This document shows, in pieces, positions 9,344 to 17,121 of a stretch of DNA of 64,000 nt (its first letter is position 1; the number at the start of each line of letters is the position of its first letter). Position numbers and translations under genes: made by a program. Source of the DNA: Pseudomonas ekonensis (GTDB taxonomy: Bacteria > Pseudomonadota > Gammaproteobacteria > Pseudomonadales > Pseudomonadaceae); NCBI RefSeq assembly GCF_019145435.1, contig NZ_JAHSTS010000002.1, positions 124,001-188,000 on the forward strand, given 5' to 3'. The notes under the pieces are model-generated. The model saw only the letters and a program-made list of their open reading frames with translations, had not been told where the DNA came from and searched no databases.

Positions 9344-9374
9344 AGGATAGGAACGGGCGCAAAACATTGTCTAA
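9344..9374 (-). promoter_or_regulatory. Putative promoter/shared element upstream of the molybdoenzyme gene
   Basis: On the minus strand GATTAGAC is followed 19 bp later by TATCCT, read as a -35 TTAGAC and a -10. It lies about 100-130 bp before the start at 9242. The same GATTRGAC core occurs before moaA, moaB, the LysR gene and fdhD. Confidence 0.5.
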
Positions 9375-9517
9375 TCGCTATTAACGACCACATTATCGAA
9401 ACCATCTATCACGCCAAAAAACCCTTTGCTCATAGTGAGTTGCAGAACTAACGAAACGTAAGCACGACAAAAAAAGTTCATCATCGACAGCATCAATCAG
9501 CCGTTCATTAAGAGTGA

Positions 9518-9547
9518 TTGGACGTGTTTTAAAGTTGCCCATAACCT
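9518..9547 (+). promoter_or_regulatory. Putative promoter/shared element upstream of moaA
   Basis: TTGGAC (within GATTGGACG at 9516-9524), an 18-bp spacer, then TAACCT at 9542-9547, about 50 bp before the moaA ATG. The 352-bp gap between the divergent molybdoenzyme and moaA genes (9243-9594) holds this element, its minus-strand counterpart and no credible gene. Confidence 0.5.
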
Positions 9548-9594
9548 GCGCCGACTCCCGCCGTTTTCCGCGGCGTCATCCAAGCGAGGCTGTC

Positions 9595-10593
9595 ATGTCA
9601 GAGCGCGTCTTGATCGATGGTTTCAACCGCCGCGTCGACTACCTGCGTCTGTCGGTCACCGACCGCTGCGACTTCCGCTGCGTGTATTGCATGGCCGAGG
9701 ACATGCAGTTCCTGCCGCGCCAACGGGTACTGACCCTGGAGGAAATCTTTCAGGTGGCGCAAAGCTTCGTGACGCTGGGCACCCGCAAGATCCGCCTCAC
9801 CGGCGGCGAACCGTTGATCCGTCCCGGCGCGGTCAAATTGTGCGAGCAGATCGCCGCCCTGCCCGGCCTGCGCGAGCTGTGCCTGACCACCAACGGTTCG
9901 CAGCTGGGCAAGCTCGCCGCGCCGCTGTTCGACGCCGGGGTCAAGCGCCTGAACGTCAGCCTCGACAGCCTCGACGCGGACCGCTTCAAGCAGCTGACCC
10001 GCACCGGCGACCTGGCCCAGGTGATCAATGGCATCGACGCCGCGCGCAAGGCCGGATTCACCCGCACTAAACTCAACTGCGTGGTGATGCAGGGCCGCAA
10101 CGACCATGAGATCAACGATCTGGTGCGTTTCGCCATCGACCGGGAACTGGACATTTCCTTCATCGAGGAAATGCCCCTGGGCGCCATCAGCGAACACAGC
10201 CGCGCCGAGTCGTTCTTCTCCAGCAGCCAGGTGCGCGAGCGGATCGCCGAACGCTACACCCTGATCGATTCGGCCGAGTCCACCCAGGGCCCGTCGCGCT
10301 ACTGGCGCCTGGCCGAGGCGCCGCAGATCCGGCTGGGGTTCATCTCGCCCCACAGCCACAACTTCTGCGGCACCTGCAACCGGGTGCGGATGACAGTGGA
10401 AGGCCGCCTGCTGCTGTGCCTGGGCAACGAACATTCGGTGGACCTGAAGGCGGTGCTGCGGGCCCACCCGGGGCAACCGGAACGGCTGGAGAAGGCGATC
10501 ATCGAAGCGATGAGGCTCAAGCCCTACCGCCACAATTTCGAAGTGAACGACGACGTCCAGGTCGTACGCTTCATGAACATGACCGGCGGCTGA
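9595..10593 (+). CDS. moaA: GTP 3',8-cyclase, molybdenum cofactor step 1
   Basis: 332 residues from ATG 9595; an in-frame extension to 9514 runs through promoter sequence and is rejected. Radical-SAM cysteines 25, 29 and 32 sit in [12 protein letters not shown] second [4Fe-4S] site uses Cys258, Cys261 and Cys275, and the C-terminal Gly-Gly needed for activity is present (MNMTGG). It converts GTP to the cyclic precursor used by MoaC in the cytoplasm. It is divergent from the molybdoenzyme gene and shares its promoter motif; the bestrophin gene follows after 27 bp. Confidence 0.95.
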   Translation: MSERVLIDGFNRRVDYLRLSVTDRCDFRCVYCMAEDMQFLPRQRVLTLEEIFQVAQSFVTLGTRKIRLTGGEPLIRPGAVKLCEQIAALPGLRELCLTTNGSQLGKLAAPLFDAGVKRLNVSLDSLDADRFKQLTRTGDLAQVINGIDAARKAGFTRTKLNCVVMQGRNDHEINDLVRFAIDRELDISFIEEMPLGAISEHSRAESFFSSSQVRERIAERYTLIDSAESTQGPSRYWRLAEAPQIRLGFISPHSHNFCGTCNRVRMTVEGRLLLCLGNEHSVDLKAVLRAHPGQPERLEKAIIEAMRLKPYRHNFEVNDDVQVVRFMNMTGG

Positions 10594-10620
10594 CCCGCCA
10601 CCCCTTCAAGGCAGACGTGC

Positions 10621-11520
10621 ATGATCATCCGACCCAAGGTCAACCAGTTCGCCATCCTCTTCACCCTCAAGGGATCGATCGCCAAGCGCATCGCGATGCG
10701 CGCACTGATGGTCACGCTGCTGGCGTCGGCCATCGTGCTGGTGGAAATCCTGCACCCGAGCAACTTCACCAAGGTCAACGCCACGCCGTTCACCTTGCTC
10801 GGGCTGTCGCTGTCGATCTTCATGAACTTTCGCAACAACGCCTGCTACGACCGCTGGTACGAGGCGCGCAAGGCCTGGGGCGAGGTGATCGTGCACATCC
10901 GCTCGGTGATCCGCGAGACCCACGTCATCCGCGAGTCCGCCGAGCGCCGCTCGCTGTTGCGCAACCTCTGCGGCTTCGCCCATGCGCTCAATGCGCGGCT
11001 GCGCCGCGAAGACGAAGCGGCGGCCAGCGCCGAGTGGGTCACGCCCAAACCCGATGCGCAGGTACCGGACTACAGCGGGCGGATCCTGCAGCAGATCGGC
11101 CAGCAGTGCTCGGACCTGCACCAGACCGGCGAACTGAGCGAGTGGCGCTACATGCTGCTGGCCAACCATTTGACCAGCCTCACCCAGGCCCAGGCGGTGT
11201 GCGAGCGGATCAAGAACACCCCGCTGCCCTTCCCCTACACCTTGCTGCTGCACCGCACGATCTACCTGTTCTGCATCCTGCTGCCGTTTGCCATGGCCGA
11301 ACCGCTGGGCTGGCTGACGCCGCTGTTCACCGCCATCGTCAGCTACACCTTCTTCGGCCTGGACGCCATCGCCGACGAACTGGAAGACCCCTTCGGCCGC
11401 GACGAGAACGACCTGCCGACCGATGCGCTGGTGCGCAACATCGAGCGCGACATCCTCTCGGAACTCGGCGCTGCGCAGCTGCCGCCGGCGCTCAAGCCGG
11501 TGGACTATGTCCTGAGCTGA
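10621..11520 (+). CDS. Bestrophin-like (UPF0187) membrane channel protein
   Basis: 299 residues beginning MIIRPKVNQFAILFTLKGSI. Motifs NNACYDRWYEARKAWG and GLDAIADELEDPFGRDENDL are those of bacterial bestrophin homologues, with four hydrophobic segments. Bacterial members form pentameric ion channels in the inner membrane. It follows moaA by 27 bp and is probably co-transcribed; why a channel sits in a cofactor cluster is unclear. Confidence 0.85.
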   Translation: MIIRPKVNQFAILFTLKGSIAKRIAMRALMVTLLASAIVLVEILHPSNFTKVNATPFTLLGLSLSIFMNFRNNACYDRWYEARKAWGEVIVHIRSVIRETHVIRESAERRSLLRNLCGFAHALNARLRREDEAAASAEWVTPKPDAQVPDYSGRILQQIGQQCSDLHQTGELSEWRYMLLANHLTSLTQAQAVCERIKNTPLPFPYTLLLHRTIYLFCILLPFAMAEPLGWLTPLFTAIVSYTFFGLDAIADELEDPFGRDENDLPTDALVRNIERDILSELGAAQLPPALKPVDYVLS

Positions 11521-11555
11521 TCGCCTCGTTCCTGCCTTGCGGTGCCCTCACTGAC

Positions 11556-11650
11556 GTCATCGCCGGCAAGCCGGCTCCCACAGGGAATGGCGGTGCCTGC
11601 GGATTCTGTGCTCACCGCAAAAACCTGTGGGAGCCGGCTTGCCGGCGATG
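11556..11650. repeat. REPIN (inverted REP pair)
   Basis: CATCGCCGGCAAGCCGGCTC near 11558 and its inverse, GAGCCGGCTTGCCGGCGATG, ending at 11650, form a mirror-image pair. It lies between the convergent bestrophin and moeA genes. Confidence 0.85.
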
Positions 11651-11699
11651 GCGCCGGTCAAGGCGCCGCGGAAGGTTCAGCACTCAACCCGGCCAGGTT

Positions 11700-12905
11700 T
11701 CAGAACAGTTCGCTGAAGGGAATGAAGCGCAGCGGGTCGCCCGCGCGGTGGGTCGTGTGTTCGGGGATTTCCGCCAGGCCGTCGGCCCAGGTCGCGCCCA
11801 GCAGCACGCCGGAGCTCTGGTTCGGGTACAGCACCGCCCGTCCCGCCTCCAGCCGCACCCGCAGGTATTCGCGGCGGCCGCCGGGCTTGGGCCAGTCGAA
11901 GCCGGCGGCCACCGAGACGCTCAGCGGCATCACCGCTTCCACACCCTGGATGCGCAGCAGATAAGGCCGCGCCAGCAAGCCGAACGTCACCAGCGCCGAG
12001 GTCGGATTGCCCGGCAGGCCGATCACCGGCACCGCGCCGAAGCGGCCCACCGTCAGCGGCTTGCCGGGCTTGATCGCCAACTTCCACAGCAGCGGTTTGC
12101 CGTCGTCGCGCAGCACCTGGCCGAGGCAATCGGCATCCCCCGCCGACACGCCGCCGGTGGTGAGGATCAGGTCCGCGGCCACCTGCAACTGCTCCAGCTT
12201 GAGCCGGGTCTGCGCCGGACGGTCCGGCAGGATGCCGGCGTCGATCACCTCGCAGCCCAGTTCACCCAACCAGTGACTGAGCAACGTGCGGTTGCTGTTG
12301 TAGATGCTGCCGGGGCGCAACGGCTGGCCGGGCTCGACCAGTTCATCGCCGGTGGACAGCAACGCCACCCGCGGGCGGCGCACCACCGGCAGGTGCGTCA
12401 TGCCTTGCCCGGCCGCCACGCCCAGCTCGAACGGCCCCAGACGCTTGCCGGCGCGCAGCAGCACATCGCCGGCGCGGTTTTCCTGGCCTTGGGGGCGGAT
12501 GTTCTGGCCGGCCTTCAGCGGTTGCAGAAAACGCACCCGGCCGTCCTCCAACACGTCGGTGTTTTCCTGCATCTCCACGCAGTCGGCCCCCGGCGGCACC
12601 GGCGCGCCGGTGAAGATCCGCGCGCAGGTGCCGGGCAGCAGCGCATCCGGCGCCAGTCCGGCATAGACCCGCTGGGACACGGCCAGCGGCTGGCGGTGCA
12701 GGTCGGCCAGGTTCAAGGCATAACCGTCCATGGCGCTGTTCGGCCACGGCGGCAGGTCCAGGGTCGCCACCAGGTCGCTGGCCAGCACCCGCCCCCGGGC
12801 TGCGTCGAGCGGCACCGGTTCGCTGTCCGGCAGCCGTTGCCCGTCGGCCATCGCCAGCAATTGGTCGAGGGCTTCCTCGACCGGCATCAATGGCGTGCGG
12901 CTCAT
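11700..12905 (-). CDS. moeA: Molybdopterin molybdenumtransferase
   Basis: 401 residues from ATG 12905 (MSRTPLMPVEEALDQLLAMA). Features include PPWPNSAMDGYAL near residue 60, ARIFTGAPVPPGAD, LLSTGDELV and TTGGVSAGDAD, all characteristic MoeA elements. It inserts molybdate into adenylylated molybdopterin. The start codon overlaps the moaB stop as ATGA, so translation is coupled. Longer in-frame extensions lie inside moaB and are rejected. Confidence 0.94.
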   Translation of the reverse strand: MSRTPLMPVEEALDQLLAMADGQRLPDSEPVPLDAARGRVLASDLVATLDLPPWPNSAMDGYALNLADLHRQPLAVSQRVYAGLAPDALLPGTCARIFTGAPVPPGADCVEMQENTDVLEDGRVRFLQPLKAGQNIRPQGQENRAGDVLLRAGKRLGPFELGVAAGQGMTHLPVVRRPRVALLSTGDELVEPGQPLRPGSIYNSNRTLLSHWLGELGCEVIDAGILPDRPAQTRLKLEQLQVAADLILTTGGVSAGDADCLGQVLRDDGKPLLWKLAIKPGKPLTVGRFGAVPVIGLPGNPTSALVTFGLLARPYLLRIQGVEAVMPLSVSVAAGFDWPKPGGRREYLRVRLEAGRAVLYPNQSSGVLLGATWADGLAEIPEHTTHRAGDPLRFIPFSELF

Positions 12906-13441
12906 CCGCGCGGCCCGCAGGCTTGCACCGGTTTGAGGTGGGGGACGAAATTGCACGGGCGGTGACGGTTGTCCAACTGCTCGGCCAGGATGCCTTCCCA
13001 CGCGGTGCGGCAGGCACCGGTCGAGCCCGGCAGGCAGCACACCAGGGTGCCGTTGGACAGCCCGGCCAACGCACGGCTCTGCACGGTGGAGGTGCCGATG
13101 TCGAGAATCGAGATGGCGCGGAACAGCTCGCCGAAGCCGTCGATCTGTTTGTCCAGCAGACAGGCCACCGCCTCGGGCGTGCTGTCGCGGCCGGTGAACC
13201 CGGTGCCGCCGGTGATCAGCACCACCTGGATGCCGTCGTCGGCGATCCAGTTCGCCACCTGGGCGCGGATCTTGTACAGGTCATCCTTGAGCAGGTTGCG
13301 CTCGCTGAGGGTGTGGCCGGCCTCCAGCAGGCGGCTGACCAGCAACTGGCCGGACGTGTCGCTGGCGTAGTCGCGGGTATCGCTGACCGTCAGCACGGCA
13401 ATATTCAGGGGAACGAACAGGGCATCCGATTTGGCACTCAC
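12902..13441 (-). CDS. moaB: Molybdopterin adenylyltransferase-type protein MoaB
   Basis: 179 residues with NIAVLTVSDTR near the N-terminus and ITGGTGFTGRDSTPEAV (about residues 80-96), the MogA/MoaB nucleotide and molybdopterin-binding loop. It activates molybdopterin by adenylylation before MoeA acts. First gene of the moaB-moeA pair on the minus strand, divergent from a LysR gene. The promoter has the cluster's GATTRGAC element. Confidence 0.93.
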   Translation of the reverse strand: MSAKSDALFVPLNIAVLTVSDTRDYASDTSGQLLVSRLLEAGHTLSERNLLKDDLYKIRAQVANWIADDGIQVVLITGGTGFTGRDSTPEAVACLLDKQIDGFGELFRAISILDIGTSTVQSRALAGLSNGTLVCCLPGSTGACRTAWEGILAEQLDNRHRPCNFVPHLKPVQACGPRG

Positions 13442-13478
13442 GGGAATTCTCCGGCAGTTATCGATTCAACTGGGCCAG

Positions 13479-13509
13479 AGCCTAAGTGCCACTTATGAGA
13501 AGTGTCTAA
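13479..13509 (-). promoter_or_regulatory. Putative moaB-moeA promoter/shared element
   Basis: On the minus strand AGAGTGATTAGAC gives TTAGAC, followed 19 bp later by TAGGCT, about 38 bp before the moaB start. The core matches the element before moaA (AGAGTGATTGGAC). Confidence 0.45.
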
Positions 13510-13523
13510 TCACTCTAACCAAC

Positions 13524-13618
13524 CGCTCTATCGACCGGCTCTATCGGGCGTTTTCGGCCTGCTCCGCCCCTCGTCCGGCCCCCTGGAACCGGGCCCGATA
13601 GAGACCGTCGATAGCCCG
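13524..13618. promoter_or_regulatory. Long imperfect inverted repeat between moaB and lysR (candidate operator)
   Basis: The left arm at 13524-13549 contains CTCTATCGGGC and CTATCGAC; the right arm at 13593-13618 contains GCCCGATAGAG and GTCGATAG. About 22 of 26 positions pair across a 43-bp centre. It lies between the two divergent putative promoters, where a LysR-type operator would be expected. It has no T-run and is not a terminator. Confidence 0.5.
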
Positions 13619-13630
13619 TTAAAAACCTCC

Positions 13631-13662
13631 GATTGGACGCGCCGCGCGACGGATGGGATCGT
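13631..13662 (+). promoter_or_regulatory. GATTGGACG element upstream of the LysR gene
   Basis: GATTGGACG at 13631-13639, about 100 bp before the LysR ATG, matches the elements before moaA and fdhD. Unlike those, no good -10 hexamer lies 18-19 bp downstream, so it is listed as an element rather than a promoter. Confidence 0.35.
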
Positions 13663-13739
13663 GACGCCCTGCGCTGCCCGTGCGCGCTGCGCATCTGCGT
13701 CAATACTCATACCCACTTTCCCATCTTGCAGGTGCCGTC

Positions 13740-14639
13740 ATGGACATCAAACAACTCAAGTTCCTGATCGCGCTGGACGAGACCCGCCACTTCGGCCAGG
13801 CCGCCGCCCGCTGCCACATCACCCAGCCGACCCTGTCGATGCGCCTGCGCAACCTGGAGGACGAACTGGACCTGGTGCTGGTCAATCGCGGCCAGCGCTT
13901 CGAAGGCTTCACCCAGGCCGGCGAACGGGTGTTGGCCTGGGCCCGCACGCTGCTGGCCGCCCACGACGGGCTGTTCGCCGAGGCCGCCGCATGCCGGGGG
14001 CAACTGGTGGGCAGCCTGCGCCTGGGCCTGGTGCCGCTGAGCAACTTCAATCCGGTCAATTACATCCAGGGCCTGTCGGGGACGTTCCCGGAGCTGAAGT
14101 ACAGCCTGTCGTCGATGAGCTCGGACGAGATCATCGAGAACCTGGGCAACAACCAGCTGGACCTGGGGGTGTGCTACCTGGACCACGTCAACCCGAACTA
14201 TTTCGAGTTCTTCGAGATCGGCGAGACCCGCGTCGGCCTGCTCTACGACACCCGTCACTTCCACTTCGACGGCCCGGAGATGAGCTGGGAAGACGCCGCC
14301 GAACTGCCGCTGGGGATGATCACCACCGGCATGCACTACCGCAAGTCCATCGACCTGAGCTTCCGCAGCCGCGGGCTCAACCCGCAGCCGATCATGGAAA
14401 GCGACTCGACCTATCAGTTGCTGCAGGCGATCCACCAGGGCTTCTGCTGCTCGATCATGCCGCTGGACAGCGGGCTGGAAGAGCCCATCGAACACCTGGC
14501 CTTCATCAACCTGCCGGACGCCAGCGTGTTGGCCCCGCTGGGGCTGGTGATGCGCAAGACCGAGCCGCGCTCGGCCATCGCCGAGAAGTGCTTCGCCGAG
14601 GCGCGCAAGATGTTCGGGATTCAAACGCCCGGGGTTTGA
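13740..14639 (+). CDS. LysR-family regulator of the molybdenum cofactor block (inferred target)
   Basis: 299 residues from ATG 13740 (MDIKQLKFLIALDETRHFGQ); an in-frame extension upstream crosses promoter sequence. The N-terminal helix-turn-helix (QAAARCHITQPTLSMRLRNL) is typical of LTTRs, followed by an effector domain. It lies between the moaB-moeA and fdhD-moaCDE operons, and all neighbouring promoters carry the same core element, so it probably regulates molybdoenzyme and cofactor synthesis. The ligand is unknown. A weak ribosome-binding site (CAGGTG) precedes the start. Confidence 0.85.
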   Translation: MDIKQLKFLIALDETRHFGQAAARCHITQPTLSMRLRNLEDELDLVLVNRGQRFEGFTQAGERVLAWARTLLAAHDGLFAEAAACRGQLVGSLRLGLVPLSNFNPVNYIQGLSGTFPELKYSLSSMSSDEIIENLGNNQLDLGVCYLDHVNPNYFEFFEIGETRVGLLYDTRHFHFDGPEMSWEDAAELPLGMITTGMHYRKSIDLSFRSRGLNPQPIMESDSTYQLLQAIHQGFCCSIMPLDSGLEEPIEHLAFINLPDASVLAPLGLVMRKTEPRSAIAEKCFAEARKMFGIQTPGV

Positions 14640-14673
14640 GTGCCCGCTCAAACCCTGGGTTGAACCGGCGTCC

Positions 14674-14742
14674 GTCATCGCGAGCAGGCTCGCTCCCACA
14701 GGGGATCACATGCTCACTGCAGGAGCGAGCCTGCTCGCGATT
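14674..14742. repeat. REPIN (CGAGCAGGCTCGCTCC type)
   Basis: CATCGCGAGCAGGCTCGCTC at 14675 and its inverse near 14722-14742 (GAGCGAGCCTGCTCGCGAT) form a pair between the LysR gene and fdhD. Confidence 0.85.
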
Positions 14743-14851
14743 TGGCCGCATCGGCCGGCATCGACCTCAGCACCCGAAACCCTTCGCAAGTGACCGCCCT
14801 CAGGCTTTGCATGTGTTGATCGACCAATCCAATCACCGCATCGGAACAAGC

Positions 14852-14883
14852 GATTGGACGCACTTTGAGGACCTCCGTAGCCT
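14852..14883 (+). promoter_or_regulatory. Putative fdhD-moaCDE promoter/shared element
   Basis: GATTGGACG at 14852-14860 gives TTGGAC, then an 18-bp spacer and TAGCCT at 14878-14883, 33 bp before the fdhD start. Spacing and hexamers match those before moaA. CCAATCCAATC 20-30 bp upstream gives possible inverted half-sites. Confidence 0.5.
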
Positions 14884-14915
14884 GATCCCCATTCAGCGCT
14901 GCGAGGCCTTTTCCG

Positions 14916-15746
14916 ATGGTGTGCCCGATTGAACCGACCGCAAACGACAGCGCCACCGACGCCCCGGCGCCGGTGGCCTACCGCGAATACCTCCCCGATG
15001 CCCCGTTGTCCCACGCCGCCCTGGCGGCGGAAATCGCCCTGGCCATCACCTACAACGGCCTGAACCAGGCGGTGATGATGGTCTCGCCGGGCGACATCGA
15101 GGACTTCATCCGCGGCTTCAGCCTGAGCAACGCGATCATCGACAGCCCCGACGAAATCTACGACATCCGCCTGAGCCGTTTCGACCAGGCCTGCCAGGCC
15201 GACGTGCAGATCTCCAGCCGCGCGTTCTGGGCGCTCAAAGATCACCGTCGGCAGATGGCCGGCACCAGCGGCTGCGGCCTGTGCGGCGTCGAGGCGCTGG
15301 AGCAGGCGTTGCCGCAGCTGGAGATCCTGCCGCCGGCCCCGCTGCCGCCGGCGGCGCACCTGGCCGGCATCCGCCAGCGCATCGAACAGGCCCAGCCCAT
15401 GGCCCGCAGCAGCGGCGCCCTGCACGCGGCGCTGTACTTCGGCGCCGACGGCGAGCCGTTGCTGTGCCGCGAAGACATCGGCCGCCACAACGCCCTCGAC
15501 AAGCTGATCGGCGCGATGCGCTTCGCCGGCCTCGACCCTCGCCAGGGTTTCGTCGCGGTCACCAGCCGTTGCAGCCTGGAGCTGATCCACAAGGCCGTGC
15601 GCGCCCGCCTCGGCACGCTGGTCAGCCTCTCGGCCCCCACCGCGCTGACCGTGCGCTGGGCGCGTCGGCACCGGCTCAACCTGATCCACATCCCCCACCG
15701 CAGCGCCCCGAGAATCTACAGCCCGATCCAGGAGCAACCCGAATGA
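14916..15746 (+). CDS. fdhD: Formate dehydrogenase sulfurtransferase FdhD
   Basis: 276 residues. The essential Cys pair is in [11 protein letters not shown] (Cys120, Cys123). [13 protein letters not shown] and [16 protein letters not shown] segments are conserved FdhD features. It carries sulfur from IscS to the molybdenum centre of formate dehydrogenase-type enzymes, which supports the molybdoenzyme at 6918-9242 being its client. Its TGA overlaps the moaC ATG (ATGA), so the operon fdhD-moaC-moaD-moaE is tightly coupled. Confidence 0.94.
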   Translation: MVCPIEPTANDSATDAPAPVAYREYLPDAPLSHAALAAEIALAITYNGLNQAVMMVSPGDIEDFIRGFSLSNAIIDSPDEIYDIRLSRFDQACQADVQISSRAFWALKDHRRQMAGTSGCGLCGVEALEQALPQLEILPPAPLPPAAHLAGIRQRIEQAQPMARSSGALHAALYFGADGEPLLCREDIGRHNALDKLIGAMRFAGLDPRQGFVAVTSRCSLELIHKAVRARLGTLVSLSAPTALTVRWARRHRLNLIHIPHRSAPRIYSPIQEQPE

Positions 15747-16228
15747 GCGACACCCTCACCCACCTCGACGACCAGGGCCGGGCCAACATGGTCGATGTCA
15801 GCGACAAGGCACCGACCCGCCGCGAAGCCACCGCCCAGGCCTGGGTGCACATGCGTCCCGAGACCCTGCGGATGATCCAGGCCAACGGCCACCCCAAGGG
15901 CGACGTGTTCGCCGTGGCGCGGATCGCCGGGATCCAGGCGGCCAAGCGCACCCACGAGCTGATCCCGCTGTGCCATGCGCTGCTGCTCAGTTCCATTCAC
16001 GTCGAGCTCAAGGCCTGCGAGCCGGACCGGGTGCAGGTCATCGCCACCTGCCGCCTCACCGGCCAGACCGGCGTCGAGCTCGAAGCGCTGACCGCCGCCA
16101 GCGTCGCCGCCCTGACGATCTACGACATGTGCAAGGCGGTGGACCGGGCGATGGTCATCGGTGACATCCGCCTTTTGAGCAAACAGGGCGGCCGCTCCGG
16201 CCACTTTCAATGGGAGAACCCGCAATGA
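15743..16228 (+). CDS. moaC: Cyclic pyranopterin monophosphate synthase
   Basis: 161 residues from ATG 15743, which overlaps the fdhD stop. Conserved MoaC blocks are present: MVDVSDK near the start, [15 protein letters not shown] in the middle and [13 protein letters not shown] towards the C-terminus, with the catalytic Lys and Asp. It converts the MoaA product into precursor Z (cPMP) in the cytoplasm. Confidence 0.95.
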   Translation: MSDTLTHLDDQGRANMVDVSDKAPTRREATAQAWVHMRPETLRMIQANGHPKGDVFAVARIAGIQAAKRTHELIPLCHALLLSSIHVELKACEPDRVQVIATCRLTGQTGVELEALTAASVAALTIYDMCKAVDRAMVIGDIRLLSKQGGRSGHFQWENPQ

Positions 16229-16476
16229 TCCTGATCAACTACTTCGCCAGCTACCGCGACCGCCTCAACCTGGGCGGCGAAAAGATCCCCGCCACCGACG
16301 CCTTGGCCTGCGTCGAGGACGTGCGGCAAATGCTCATGGCCCGCGGCGAGGCGTGGCGTGAGGTGCTCGGCGCCGGCAACCTGATGTGCGCGGTGAACCA
16401 GGAGCTGTGCCAGACCGACCAGGCGATCGAGGACTTCGACGAGATCGCGTTCTTTCCGCCGGTCACGGGGGGTTGA
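16225..16476 (+). CDS. moaD: Molybdopterin synthase small subunit (sulfur carrier)
   Basis: 83 residues from ATG 16225, overlapping the moaC stop as ATGA and preceded by GGGAGAA. A ubiquitin-like fold protein ending in the required Gly-Gly (PPVTGG), where thiocarboxylate forms. Provides sulfur to cPMP together with MoaE, whose gene begins 3 bp later. Confidence 0.94.
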   Translation: MILINYFASYRDRLNLGGEKIPATDALACVEDVRQMLMARGEAWREVLGAGNLMCAVNQELCQTDQAIEDFDEIAFFPPVTGG

Positions 16477-16479
16477 GGC

Positions 16480-16941
16480 ATGGGGGTTCGAGTCCAGCGA
16501 AAAAGCTTCGATGCCGGCCAGTTGATCGCCGACCTGCACGCCAGGAATCCCCGGGTGGGCGCGGTGGTGAACTTCATCGGCTACGTGCGTGACCTGAACA
16601 TCGGCCAGCCAGTGAGCGAGCTGTTCCTGGAGCACTATCCGGGCATGACCGAGAAGTCCCTGGAGCAGATCGCCGAGCAGGCCCGTGAACGCTGGCCGTT
16701 GCTGGCGGTGGAGATCGTGCACCGGGTGGGCGCGCTGACGGTGACCGAGCCGATCGTGTTCGTCGGCGTCAGCAGCAAGCACCGGCACGCGGCGTTCGAG
16801 GCCTGCGCGTTCATCATGGACGTGCTCAAGACCCGTGCGCCGTTCTGGAAACGGGAGACCACGCCCCACGGCACGCATTGGGTCGAGGCCCGGGAGAGCG
16901 ACCAGTCGGCCGCGTTCCGCTGGAGCCTGGCCCATGCTTGA
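16480..16941 (+). CDS. moaE: Molybdopterin synthase catalytic subunit
   Basis: 153 residues. Typical MoaE motifs are seen: GAVVNFIGYVRD (about residues 27-38), LEHYPGMTEK and VLKTRAPFWKRE, which includes the conserved Lys that meets the MoaD tail. It forms the heterotetramer that puts the dithiolene sulfurs on cPMP. Last gene of the fdhD operon. Confidence 0.95.
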   Translation: MGVRVQRKSFDAGQLIADLHARNPRVGAVVNFIGYVRDLNIGQPVSELFLEHYPGMTEKSLEQIAEQARERWPLLAVEIVHRVGALTVTEPIVFVGVSSKHRHAAFEACAFIMDVLKTRAPFWKRETTPHGTHWVEARESDQSAAFRWSLAHA

Positions 16942-16977
16942 GTTCGGCATCAGGACTGGGTCGGCGCAATGTGCCTC

Positions 16978-17005
16978 GTGGCGAGGGAGCAAACGCTCTC
17001 GCCAC
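16978..17005. repeat. Palindrome of the GGCGAGGG...CCCTCGCC type (diverged)
   Basis: GTGGCGAGGGAGC and GCTCTCGCCACA form a short imperfect hairpin between moaE and chrA. Related hairpins occur at 36916-36943 and 60783-60810, a palindrome class distinct from the main REP families. Confidence 0.6.
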
Positions 17006-17121
17006 AGATGCATGCCCTTCCCATTCCCACTGAAAAGAGCGCAGCGCCCGCTCACGCACTCCCTCGCTTCACAAAAGCCTGCTTAGATAAGCGCTCCGAA
17101 CACCTCGTCCAGGAGCCGCCG

